64,000 nt of DNA, from assembly GCA_949126835.1 (NCBI GenBank), contig OX421500.1, positions 18,942,667-19,006,666 on the forward strand, read 5' to 3'. Below the pieces are notes generated by a model that was not told where the DNA came from, ran no database searches, and saw only the letters and a program-made list of their open reading frames with translations. Positions 11,162 through 24,300 of this stretch are shown here, piece after piece (positions within the stretch are counted from its first letter, which is position 1; each line of letters starts with the position of its first letter). This DNA is from Anisus vortex. Its lineage: Eukaryota > Mollusca > Gastropoda > Planorbidae. The translations under genes and the position numbers were made by a program.

Positions 11162-12485
11162 TGAATTGAATTGAATTGTTGAATTTCCAGCTTATCAACA
11201 TCGAAGGTTATATAGGGCCTTTTTGATAATATTGTTGTCATGTTTCTCTTGTATCCATTTAATTGTTCTTATATCTTTAAATTCTGTTGTACAGTTGAAT
11301 GTCTTTAATATAGTTTATTATATGCTTTGGTTTAATTTTGGTGAAAAGATCATGAAGAGTTCTACAGCACTAGAACCTACGTCGAATTTCATCAAATGTA
11401 TTACACTCCAACAAAATGTGAGACACTGTTAAGTTGACATTGCAGAAAGCACACATTGGAGCCGTTTCTCGTTTTAAGAGAAAAGAATGTGTTAGTTGTG
11501 TATGTCCTGTATGTAGTCTGCAGAGAATAACTGCGTCTTTTCGAACAAGTTGGCCCGTATCATGCCAGGATTTTGAGTTTTCTAAATATTGCAGTTTATT
11601 GCATTCGATTCTCAAGAAGTTAGTCCATTTTTGTCTTATGTGTCTAATTATCAAAGGTTTCAAGTCTCGATATGGTATTGGGATAATAGTCTCTGATAAC
11701 AATAGAGCGTCTTTTGCCTCTCTGTCAGCTTTTTCATTTCCCTCTATCCCTGCATGACCAGGAACCCAAAAGAAAACGACACGTTTGCCCCTTTCATATA
11801 TCGATTGGTATTTTGTCAGAATGTCCAATGCCGATATATTCCTGGTATTACAGTTTCTCAAAGCAGTAAGACAAGATAACGAATCGGATATAATTACTAA
11901 GTCTTGGTTTTCTGATTCTTCTGCAATGTCTAATGCAAGACTAATCGCTAAAGCCTCTGCAGTTTTTATTGAGATATTGGAATTATATTTTCTTTTTTTA
12001 CTTTTATTTGAGGTAAGAGCAACCGAAGATGTCGCTGTATCATTTTTCGATCCATCTGTGTATATTTGTACATAATTTGGGTATTTTTGTATCACATCTT
12101 GAAACATATTCACGCAAGAATCCTTTTTCTTTCTATGGTTTAATTCTAAGTTTATAGGCGGGATTTCAAAAAGCCATGGTGGAGTTTTTGGTATATAATA
12201 TCTTTTTATCAATCTAAAGTCGATTTCAGTTTCGATTATTTCTTTTTCAATTCTAAGTCCAAAAGTTGGTATACATTTTAAGTTTTTAGTAAAGCTGTTT
12301 TTTTCTTGTGGGTAAAAAACACATAAATACGCTGGATTATTCGGTAAGGATTTCAGTTTTAGTGCATATTGTAATGATAGCTTGAGTCTTCTATTTTGTA
12401 GTGGTTGTTCATTTATTTGCTTCTATTTGTAAACTGTTACATGGAGTAGTTCTAAATGCTCCTAGGCATAGACGTATGCATTGAT
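11162..12485 (-). mobile_element. Non-LTR retrotransposon, 5'-truncated, RNase H end
   Basis: The element is inserted antisense in the THAP exon and flanked by AAGGTAAATATAAT (11148-11161) and AAGGTAATTATAAT (12486-12499), a 14-bp target duplication with one difference. Its 3' end is at 11162 with a short pentanucleotide tail (CAATT repeated). Only the C-terminal part of ORF2 remains. Confidence 0.85.
11370..12430 (-). pseudogene. Non-LTR ORF2 C-terminus: RNase H and zinc knuckle
   Basis: The longest open part is 11370-12212 (280 residues). It holds a ribonuclease H domain with its acidic residues in place: YTDGSK (Asp), KTAEALAI (Glu), ISDSLS (Asp) and HAGIEGNEKADREA (Asp). After it comes CAFCNVNLTVSHILLEC, the C-x2-C-x7-H-x4-C knuckle that ends many Jockey/I-type elements. 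Upstream in a shifted frame 'NRRLKLSLQYALKL' and 'NNPAYLCVFYP' continue the RT-RNase H linker to about 12430. RNase H removes RNA from the RNA-DNA hybrid during retrotransposition. A stop after 'DEIRRRF' and frameshifts make the copy inactive. Confidence 0.85.
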
Positions 12486-13059
12486 AAGGTAATTATAATG
12501 CTGCCAACAAGTGTCGTTTGTTTAAAGTGCCAAATAGTGCATGTATACCCTTATTGAAAGCAGAAAATATGAGAGGAGAGCACAATGTTTTTTTTATTTT
12601 TAACTATCACAGTCAATTTACATTCTTTATATTCCTTGGTCATGAAAACACAAATACATTTTGCCATAGATATAGAAATCAAATTATCGTATTTATAATA
12701 ATGGTATACATGTACCAATTGGCAAAATTCTCAACCCAAATAATCGACTTACTTCATAATCACATTTTTTTAGAGGCTGTGCTTTTGTCTCTTAATTATG
12801 AGCGTTTGAAATTTTATGGGTGTGTTACGTTTTCCCCTTTTTAGGTCAAGAAATAACGATTTTTTAGAATTTTTTTTTCACTTTATTTTATTCCTTAGGT
12901 GACCCCCCACACGAAACCGTCAGCACCAATAGCAAATATATATATAGGGTATCATGTGTACGGCCCTAATCATTCAATCATCTAAATAGATCTTAAATAA
13001 TATTCAAATGCTCTTTTAAACCCCATCAATCCTAACCACTCATTAGTAAACGGCCCTGC

Positions 13060-13115
13060 ACATTAACATTATTGACATTATTGACATTATTGACATTAAT
13101 TATGTTAGTTACTTA
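13060..13115. repeat. Short tandem repeat ACATTATTG
   Basis: Three to four copies of a 9-base unit at about 13068-13100, just inside the right inverted end of the P-like element. Confidence 0.7.
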
Positions 13116-13234
13116 ATAATATTATACTTCATTGAACAGCGCGACAAGGGAGTGTATCGCTACTGTTAAAAAACTGGCCTTAGCTAGCTAAGTCAGAAAT
13201 TAAAGATTGCACGTCCTGTCTTAAGTAGTCATTG

Positions 13235-13250
13235 ATATATATATATATAT
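13235..13250. repeat. (TA)n at the LTR insertion site
   Basis: Short TA array between the right end of the P-like element and the 5' LTR. The matching part continues after the 3' LTR at 20180. Confidence 0.9.
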
Positions 13251-13927
13251 TGTCATGTATATTGTTTTTCCAAGAATTGGAACACGCAATGTTTATTCTC
13301 CTCTCTCTCTCTTTTCTTACTACACACAATATTAGGACGTTTAGTAGGAAAACGAAAGGTTCTAGGTAATGCTGGGATTCTGTGTTGATCTCAAATTCTC
13401 AGAGTCTGGGAACGACTCATTATTTAATAGGGGAAGTTCCTATCGTTTTTGTTATGAGTTTTGTAATGATACCATGATTTTCACCCCTACTGGTAATGGG
13501 TCTATCCCTTGCACCACTCGGTTAGTATTTAATGATTTGTTTTGTCTGAAAGACGGAGAGTTTCAAAATATGTTCCTTTGAGAACGTTTTTGTTTGCACT
13601 ATTTTATTCTAACTGTACATAATAGATATATTGTATATATTGAACATACCACCTGAAATAAACTATCAACAACAGTTACACTGAAGCTTCCTTGTCAAAT
13701 TACTATCCTATTGTGTTGAATGCATTACTATAAGATTTATCTACTACCATAATATACAAGAAAGGAAATGTTGGAATACAAATTACTGAATTTGTGCCCA
13801 GGACTATAAGAAGAGTTCGTGTAATACTGAAACATAAATACTAATAATTAAAGTCTCCCCTAGGACTAACGAGAATTGTCAGCAAGATCTACACAGCTCT
13901 GGCCACAAGGGGATTGTGGACGTAACA
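13251..13927 (+). repeat. 5' LTR of copy 1
   Basis: Starts TGTCATGTATATTG and ends GTGGACGTAACA. It contains AATAAA near 13657, likely the polyadenylation signal. The short frame 13369-13581 recurs in both LTRs and shows no sign of being a gene. Confidence 0.95.
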
Positions 13928-14346
13928 AAATTTGGTGGTCTCGCCCGGTATATTTGAGTTCTACTTTTCCTGACCTAGGATTGACAAGATTTGATAGTCT
14001 CGTTCGGTAGATTTGAGTTCTACTTTTCTTGATCTAGGATTGGAAAAAATTTGTTGATCTCGTCTGGAAAATGTGAGTTATATTTTTTCCTGACCTATAA
14101 ATATTTTGTGACATTAGTAGTACTGAGAGCGGCATATTTGTGTTTCGTTTTCAGGACTGTGAAACTATTCTTTTTAAAAAGAGGAGAGAACTGGTTTGCG
14201 TTTTTATTCCTTGGGAAGTGTGAAGATTCCACGAAGTGTTTAATATTATATTGTGCAAATTTCTGGACAAATCGTAAGTTGGAACTTTATATTTTATTAT
14301 ACAATATATACTACTCTACTATCACAAATATTTTGAACGCTACACT
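13928..14346 (+). promoter_or_regulatory. Leader with primer-binding region
   Basis: Directly after the LTR comes AAATTTGGTGGTCTCGCCCG, where the tRNA primer site is expected; the tRNA could not be assigned. A similar TTTG-GTCTCGTYCGG motif with TTGAGTTCTACTTTTCCTGA recurs three times to about 14090, so the leader is itself repeated. The same leader is present in copy 2. Confidence 0.5.
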
Positions 14347-17300
14347 ATGGCTTCGAATATATCAAGTGAGGAACTTAATGCCATGTCATTTGCTGAATTA
14401 AAAGAATTAGCTGAGTCCTTTGGGATTGAGGCAGGACAGGCAAGACCTAATCGTAATCGTTTGACCAAAGAAATTATGACATGTTTGAACGGGCAGAATG
14501 CCATGAACACTGGTAGTGTAGTTGAAGTGGGACAGAACGATATCAATGAAGGTTATGTAGCTCCCAGTGGGGGCGAGGTAATTGCCCACGGAGACGAGGT
14601 AAGAAATATGTCATCTAGATCATCAATCAATGATGAAGATGAAGGGTTGAGTGAAAACCTAAAATTCCAATTAGCTATGAAGAGAATGGAATTGGAAAGA
14701 ATTAGGATAGAAAATGAAAGAATTAGGATAGAAACTGAAAGGGAAAATGAAAGAATTAGGATAGAAACTGAAAGGGAAAATGAAAGAATTAGGATTGAAA
14801 GCAGAGAAAGGATAGAGATGGCACGCATGAACAGACCTGACCATCGTAGGGACAGCAATGGTATGGATATTAGCGCAATGAAGCAACACTTGCCTATATT
14901 CAGAGAAGAGGATGTTCAAGATTTCTTTTTGCTTTTTGAGAGGATAGCTGTAGATTATCAGTTCCCTGATGATAAGATGGCTTTATTGTTAAGGTCAACT
15001 CTCAACAAAGGAAAAGCATTGGACGTAGTGTTGAGTTTAACACCCGAGGAAATAAATGACTATGAAGTAATCAAAGATAGGGTGCTAAAAAGTTATTCCC
15101 TGACACCAGAAAAATATAGAAAGCTATTTAGAGACAGAAAGAAGGCATATGATCAAACTCATGTAGACTTTTTGAGACAAAAGGAGAAAATGTTAGAACA
15201 GTGGCTAAGGTCACAGAATGTAAGTGAGTTTGATAAACTCAAGAACCTAATATTGTTTGAGGAATTCAATGATTGTATTCGAGTGGATATTAAAACTCAC
15301 ATCTCAGACCGAGGGGTTGAAGATGTGCATGAAGCTGCTAGATTGGCAGATAACTATGCCATAATTCACGCCAGCATAAAGCCATATTATGCTGACAAAC
15401 CCAAAGTGCACAAACCAGAGTCCAAGGAGGCTAGTAAACCAAAAGAGACAAGTGAAAACAATAATAAGAACAGTGGTGTAAATAATAATAGTAACTTAGT
15501 TCATTTCAGGAAGCAGACAGATGTAAATAAAGCAAAGGTGGTATGTTTCAATTGCAAGAAAGAGGGCCACATGAAGAAAGATTGTTGGATCCTTACCAAG
15601 AAGCAAGGTGCTATTCTACACTGTGCCAGAGTGCAGAAAGATAGCAAGCAGACAGAAGAAGTGTGCAACACAGGGTCAAGAAACTCAAAAGAAATGCGGC
15701 CGGCATCGCCCATAGTTGTGGAGTCGATGGTTTTTGAGAACAGTCTATCTAAGGTAAAAGAGAATAGCTGTACTCAATCTATTATGCTTTCAGAAGGCCG
15801 TGAGGAACAGATGGTTCCTGAAGTCCCGGAAGAGGACGACCTATCCGATTTTCAACCCTTTGTCTACGAGGGGACAGTGTCGACAGAAGTCGATGTACTC
15901 AGCAAGAAGAAAATACAGATATTACGTGACACGGGTTCTGCTGTCAGCGTGATCCTGGAGGGCAGTGTGCCGTTAACGGATGCCACCAGTACCGGTGAGT
16001 CTGTTGTGCTGAGAGGTGCTAGTATGGAGGCTGTGGAAGCTCCACTGCACAGAATAAAACTCGAGTCGGATATTTTTACAGGTAACATCGTAGTGGGAGT
16101 GTGGCGCGCACTACCCGTCAAAGGCGTTTCCATGATATTAGGAAATGACATTATGGGCGGCAGAGTCACTGTCGCGCCCATGGTTAAAGTGTTGGAGACA
16201 AAGATGGCGGAGGACAAAAACCTACGTCCTGCCAATGAACGCCCAACATGTGCACTGACAAGAGCAATGCAGAAAAAGAAGTCGGTAAAGACTCCTGCTA
16301 CGCCGTGTAGTGCAACGAAAGATGTGCTTGTCTGTTCTGAAGACACACATGCGAATGAAACAGTGATAACAGAAACACCTGACATCGATTTAAGTGCTAC
16401 GTTCTTTGCTGAACTAACAACTGGTGATGCAACCGAGAACGATAACATTTTGTCACCAAAGCAGAAATTGGTGAAAGAACAATTGAATGACGAAGTAATA
16501 ATGCAACTCAGAATGAAAGCTGTTGATGAAAAGACTGCAGATGCAATGGCGGAATGTTTCTACATAAAAGATGAAGTGTTGATGAGAAAGTCGAAACCGC
16601 TCAACTCAGGTACAAACGAGTGGGACAGTATTCACCAGATTGTAATACCTAAGTGCTATCGTCAAGATATACTGCGTATGGCGCATGATCTTCCTTTCGC
16701 TGGTCACATGGGAGTCCGAAAAACGCACCACCGTATCCTCCCTTACTTCTACTGGCCAGGACTGAGAAGAGATGTCGAACAATACTGCAAGACTTGCCAC
16801 GTATGCCAAATGGTAGGACGTCCTAACCAACGAATTCCTGTCGCTCCACTCCAGCCGATACCAGCGTTCGACGAACCATTCAGTCGTATACTCATTGATT
16901 GCGTGGGCCCGTTGCCGAAAACAAAAGCCGGTTTTCAATACCTGCTCACAGTCATGTGTTCATCCACTCGCTTCCCGGAAGCCATTCCGTTGCGGAACAT
17001 AACAACAGTGAAGGTGGTAGACGCCCTGACAAATTTCTTCACACGTTATGGCCTACCGAAGACAGTACAGTCCGACCAGGGGACTAACTTTACTTAGAAC
17101 ATTTTCAAACAAGTCATGGAACAATTAGGGATAAGCCATAGGCTATCAAGTGCCTATCATCCTGAGAGCCAGGGAGCTCTGGAAAGGTTTCATCAGACAT
17201 TAAAATCGATGCTTAAAAAGTACTGTTATGAAAACGAGAAAGACTGGGATAAGGGTGTGCCTTATGTACTGTTCGCTGCAAGGGAGGCCACTCAGGAATC

Positions 17301-18255
17301 CCTGGGGTTTAGCCCATTCGAACTTGTGTATGGACACTCAGTCAGAGGTCCGTTGAAACTTCTACATGAAACTTGGCTAACGGACAGTGAACCGATTGGA
17401 CTTTTGTCATATGTAGATAAATTTAAAAATAGGCTTTATCATGCTTTTAACCATGTGAAGATTCATTTTCCACAGATGCAGGAGCGTATGAGACAGAACT
17501 ATGACCGTAAAGCTACAGCTAGAACTTTTGCACCAGGTGACAAAGTTCTTGTGTTTCTACCTTTGCAAAATCAGCCTTTAAGTGCAAAGTTTAGTGGACC
17601 CTATGAGATAGAGTCAAAGCTTGGCGAGGTCAATTATTTGATAAAGACTCCTGACCGGAGACAAAAGCAGAGGGTATGCCATATTAATTTACTTAAGCCC
17701 TATGTTTCCAGGGAAAAGAGTAAACCACGGGAGGTCCCCATGATTTCATTAGCTAGAGTCCCGACGGATTTATCTAGGATAGAATATAAGTTTGCAGAAA
17801 GTAAACTTAATAATACAGATGCCCTTAAGAGTTTAGATACAAGGCATGCTAGAACATCTTCCGGTAGAAGATAAGGAGAAGATTATTGAGCTGGTACATG
17901 AATATAAGTCACTGTTTACAAATGTTCCCAGGAGGACACATCTAATAGAACACGATGTAGTATTAACTGAGGGTGCCAGGTCTATTAAACAGCATCCATT
18001 TGACCCCATCAGACCTGAGCATATTAAATTAAATGTAAAGTATATGCTAGAAGATGACATAGGAGGAAAATGTGATAGCAAATGGTCTACACCCTGTGTG
18101 ATGGTACCAAAAGCCGACCACACACTGCAGTTTTATAGAGACTTTGGGAAATTAAGTAATTTGACAAAGACCGACTGGTATCCCATTCCCCGTATCATCG
18201 ACAAGATAGAGACCAGGTCATAGCTGATACTCTATCTCGGGTGCTACATGATTGA
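14347..18255 (+). pseudogene. gag-pol (protease-integrase-RT order), disabled
   Basis: The first frame (14347-17097) begins with a SAP-like stretch (SFAELKELAESFGIE). It continues with a charged IRIE/ERENER repeat (about residues 110-155), a gag core, a CCHC knuckle (CFNCKKEGHMKKDC, about residue 399), an aspartic protease site (DTGSA, about 527), and an integrase with an H2C2 zinc finger (about 780-816) and two catalytic aspartates (LIDCVG; SDQGTNF). A TAG at 17095-17097 then breaks it. In the same frame 17098-17874 gives the rest of the integrase, with PESQGALERF carrying the catalytic Glu, and its C-terminus. After a one-base shift near 17845 the reverse transcriptase begins (HLPVEDKEK, IKQHPF, STPCVMVPK, YPIPR). 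At about 18210 it jumps to DQVIADTLSRVLHD, the end of an RNase H, stop at 18253. Roughly the central RT and RNase H are gone. Confidence 0.9.
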
Positions 18256-19487
18256 CTGAATAACCCAATACTTCTTTTTCAGATCATCTCACTTATTCAT
18301 TAAGAATGTGTCATGATAACCCATCATTCGTTTGAATTTTGATTATAGAATACCTATAGAATACTTGTATCATACAGAAGTCAAGTCTTTTGAAAGTATA
18401 AATAATTTGTATAATCATGTATAATATTGATGTTCTGATATATTTTAAATTCATTTGATTATGGAAAAGAAATTCCATTTAAATGTTGATGCATGATGCA
18501 ATAAATATATAATATGCACGTATTTACTTGATATGGATGGATAAAAGTAATTGTCATCAGATGCAATTAAGTGGGAAAACTTTGAGCTAGTTGATTTATT
18601 ATCTTGTTTTATTTTAGTTAATGAATGGAACTAAATAATAATATGTACAATTTTTATCTTAGAAAGAGATGTAATATCAATTGGTAGGCTATAAATTAAT
18701 AGATAATATTGGAAATCTATTGCTAAATTGTTATATCATGGTAATAGAATGGGAAAAACTAGTGGATATTCACTATGTTGTATATAGGTTGTTATATATT
18801 CCATATATCCGGGAATGGAGGGAAACAAAGGTACCAAAAGGTGGGCACTCATTCAACCCTGAACAATCTTTTATATTAAACTTTCAAATTTGCCAAAAAC
18901 GCATAATAGTGGATTACATTTTAATATTGAGATTACTGTAGTAATCGTAACTAGAGCGTATTTTCTCCTCATATTTGAGAAAAGGGGAAGTATCATCATC
19001 TTAGGTATGAACCCTGTTAATGTCAAGTTGACACTGTAATATAAAGGGGAAGTAACCTATAGTTTGATTCGAGTTATGTATTACTTATCTTTTGGTTGTA
19101 TATTAGAAGTAAACTGTTGAAAATTGACAGAGTTTGAGCAATGTTATATTTGTTTAAATAGATTAAGACTTTTTGCAAATTTTTGGTGGAAATCCACACA
19201 ACTGTACATAGTTAAAATAAGAATGACTAGAATATTTTTGAATTATTTGTACTTGTTGAGACATTAGTTAATATTAATATTAACGGGGAAATATTTGTCC
19301 ATCACGTTATAATCACAATTACCATTGGGTAGTGACACTTTTTATAATTTAGTTGTGCCAGTGAGCCATGTTTGCTTAAATTGTCTTATAATCTTCCATT
19401 GATTGATGATTGTTAAAACGATAGTGTTAAGTACGAAAAATGTACCATGTTGAGTATTACTTGGGTAATTATGGTACATTATTTCTT
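18256..19487 (+). other. 3' non-coding part of LTR element
   Basis: About 1.2 kb between the end of pol and the purine tract. It is AT-rich, without an envelope-like frame; 18681-18941 is open but shows no signal peptide or membrane segment pattern. Nothing further recognised. Confidence 0.6.
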
Positions 19488-19503
19488 TCATTGGGTGGGG
19501 GCG

Positions 19504-21302
<1,799 letters not shown>

Positions 21303-24300
21303 TTATATTATTTTTCTAATTTTCATTTCGGATCTTGATACTGAGTCAATAAATCCTGTTATGGTATTCCAGTTCAATCCTTTACCATGTTCTTTATTTC
21401 CCCAGAGTCCATTCAAGTTAACCGCATGGCAACCTGCTGCGTACCACCAAGCGCCTTGATACTCCACAGCGCAGTTTGATAAGCGTGTATCTAAATCTCG
21501 GTCAAATGTAGAGAATCTCATACCGTTATGATAATTTAAACTGTCACCAGCATTACCGGAATATCCACTTATATGCAACTTATAGCCTTCAGATTCGTTT
21601 AACAAATAAAATCTTGAATACTGAGCCCAATATGCTAGATTATGATGTTCTAAATCGATTCTAAGTTCATAGGTCCCGTTTGTTGAGATGCGATGGATAT
21701 TTTCATTTCCAAGATAAAATTCTCCATTGACATAATCTCCAAATCCTTTCTTGTAGTCTTCCCATCCTCTGTAAAAATTCTGTTTTCCGTTGATTCTTCT
21801 CTGGAAAACAAGCCATCCACCTTTATCAGTTTCGGTGTCACACATGACTTCAAGTCCATTTGATAAAGTAACAATGACTTTAGATTGGTTGTTACTGACA
21901 ACTTCATTACACGAGTTTGGTCTTGCAAAACTACTATTGATTGTGATTTGGTTTGATTCAGAAACACATACATATGAACACTGAAGGTCCATTTGACCTT
22001 GGTATGTAGCATTTTCAGGTGTAATAAAATTAAGTTAATAAATTATTTTTGAATGATACTTTTTCTTTCTAAATATAGGCCTTGTTATTTTAATAATTTG
22101 GGGAAAAACAAACAAATTAAATTAGTAAATTGAAAAAAAAAGCAACAAAAAATACACAACTCCCCCACCCCTCTTTTATTCCCCTACTTTTGAGTATCAT
22201 TGCTTTCGACGGAAAACGCACTACGTAATAATAATATAGGCCAAATTGGATAACGCTGCCAAAAAACATAATATAAGTTGAGAGCGCATTTAACAGACAA
22301 TTAAGTACACGGATAAGATCTCTAGGCTTAGAAATATAAAACTAAATGATGATTTAAATCTGTACAAACCTAGTCCAAATCAAATAAATGAAGCAATAAC
22401 CGACTTAACATATGTAGGTAAGACAGTAGGTGTCAAAATCATGTTATCTAAGGTAAATATTAAAATTGTGAGTTTTAAAGTTATTTGTGAAAGTATCAAT
22501 GGTGCTTGCTCGTCTGAGTTGAATAGGAAATATATTCCTCACTTTCGGACCGGATATTTAGAAGGCTCTAAGGCCAACAGTCTTCACAGAGAAACGGGGC
22601 ACTTACAGAAGCGATGAGTCGGCAGAACGAAGTATTCTTTGTAGAACATATTACACCATGTAACAACATTTTAGTTTATGTTATTTTTTAAATGTTTTTT
22701 TTACTTAATTTTGGAATGCTGATTTCGATGGTACCATTGGTTTTGCTCTATCATTAAGATTTCTTGAGAAAAAGCATAAAGTATATTTTGGAGTTTTCGT
22801 ATGTGTGTAATGCAAAATTTATAACATTATATATATTTGCTGATTTGTGTCTATTTTCTATATAATCCCACTTTTCATATTACTTTTTCTATATATGTTT
22901 ATTTATGTTGAGTTAGAGCTTTTTAAAAAAAATATATGAGCACATTTTGGGTACGATTTAATTAACAAATGTTGCACGATGGAGCCTCCAAGCATCTAAA
23001 TAAAAAAATCGTTCAATCAATTTAGATGAAACTTTCTACATTTATTTATAAATTGATAACTTAGAACATGATTGCTTAGACTACAGTTACTATTACTACT
23101 AATTCCCTTTATAAATGAGGGAAACTTTGTAGTTTTCTTTCTAAAGATTGACATTTTTTTTAGTGACCTAATTAAATATAAGTAAATCAAATTAAAAGAA
23201 AAAAATTGAAAAAAAGACAAGTAGAAGGGGAACGTCGTAACAAATCTAAGAAAGGTACAATGAACTAACCTGGACAATTGAATGTTTAATGTTGTTTTTC
23301 TGTTTATGTATATGTCATTGTTGAAGAAATAGATGTTTGTGGTGTAGTCTACTGTAAAAAAAAAATAAAAAAATGGACAGTTTTTTTTCAGTCATTTTTC
23401 TCTAAATGTTATTTTTGTGGTATTTTGGTCAGTAAAATCTTTAAATTTTTAAAGTCCATTGAGATATGTTAACTAAACTTATAAGGATGATGCATAGATA
23501 TATTTTGCAGGTAACTAGCTAGTTACTGTTGCTTGTTTTTTTCATATTTTCTAATGAATATTATTTATGAGTTATACAAGAATTTTTTGGGCAATTTATA
23601 TAGACCAAAATGAAAAAAAAATTATAATTTCATAATTTCTTAAAGAATAACAACCAACACTAGCCAGATACCCACAACAACTATAATGCAACAAATATAT
23701 ATTTAAAACTTCCATAAAATCATCTTAGGTTAGAAAAATTTAAGATTTAAAAAGATATGTTTATTTTCAAGATGGCCGCCATTGCCATGGTAACCAATAC
23801 TCACATCATTATAAGTGTAATATTAATTTATTTTTTTAGTCTATCCTATTCATATATAATATAATATGGGAGTGAAACATTACAGTATTTAACATGTAAC
23901 TAATGATATAGCTTAATTATAATGCAGCTAACCCCTTTATTGATTTTTTGGTTTTATTATCAAACGGTTGATGCAATAAAAAAAAACAATTTCATATTCA
24001 GACTCAGCATACTCAAATTAATTAAGAAACATAAAAAATGTCGAAAAACAGAAAAAAAGGTTTTATTAGTTACTTGAGCTAGAACGCATCTCATTGTTAT
24101 AAAGGTACCGATGGCAAAGTAGCGCCACTTTATATTTAATTCTGGCTTTCACATTGGGCAAATGAAGCCGACGCAGGAGAACTGACACATAATCGCACCT
24201 TGACTTACGCATGACATGGCGACCTTATCGTCAGGTATCCCGTTTAGCAGAGCATTACAGTAGACGATGCGCTAGAGTACAAAGGCAGCCGCACGTCTCT

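Larger units (their letters stand above)
11117..12590 (+). pseudogene. THAP-domain transposase N-terminus, interrupted
   Basis: From the ATG at 11117 the frame reads MPNKCGVVNCKGKYN to 11161, is broken by an inserted element, and resumes in the same frame at 12488 with GNYNAANKCRLFKVPNSA. Together this gives the first part of a C2CH THAP zinc finger: M..C....C, GNY and FKVPN. The later Cys-x2-His pair and the conserved tryptophan of the family are not seen before the frame becomes unrecognisable near 12590, so the domain is also truncated. Confidence 0.65.
10749..13234 (+). mobile_element. P-element-like DNA transposon relic (THAP), split
   Basis: The outer ends are inverted repeats. CAAGGACTACTTAAGACAGG at 10749 mirrors the reverse complement of the sequence ending at 13234 (CAATGACTACTTAAGACAGG), and similarity continues inward for about 100-135 bases. 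Near the left end lies an ATG (11117) opening the N-terminus of a THAP domain, whose frame resumes at 12488 after an inserted retrotransposon. THAP domains are the DNA-binding heads of P-type (and Kolobok) transposases. Flanks are TA arrays (ATATATGT left, ATATATAT right), compatible with an 8-bp target duplication but uninformative in such DNA. No catalytic transposase region is visible, so this is an internally deleted, non-autonomous copy. Confidence 0.7.

Noticed and set aside
13369..13581. 70-residue frame repeated at 19622-19834
   Set aside because: Both lie inside the LTRs. The repetition reflects the LTR pair, not a gene family.
14553..14919. Minus-strand frames rich in Ser/Leu/Ile opposite gag
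   Set aside because: Shadows of the charged repeat in gag on the other strand.
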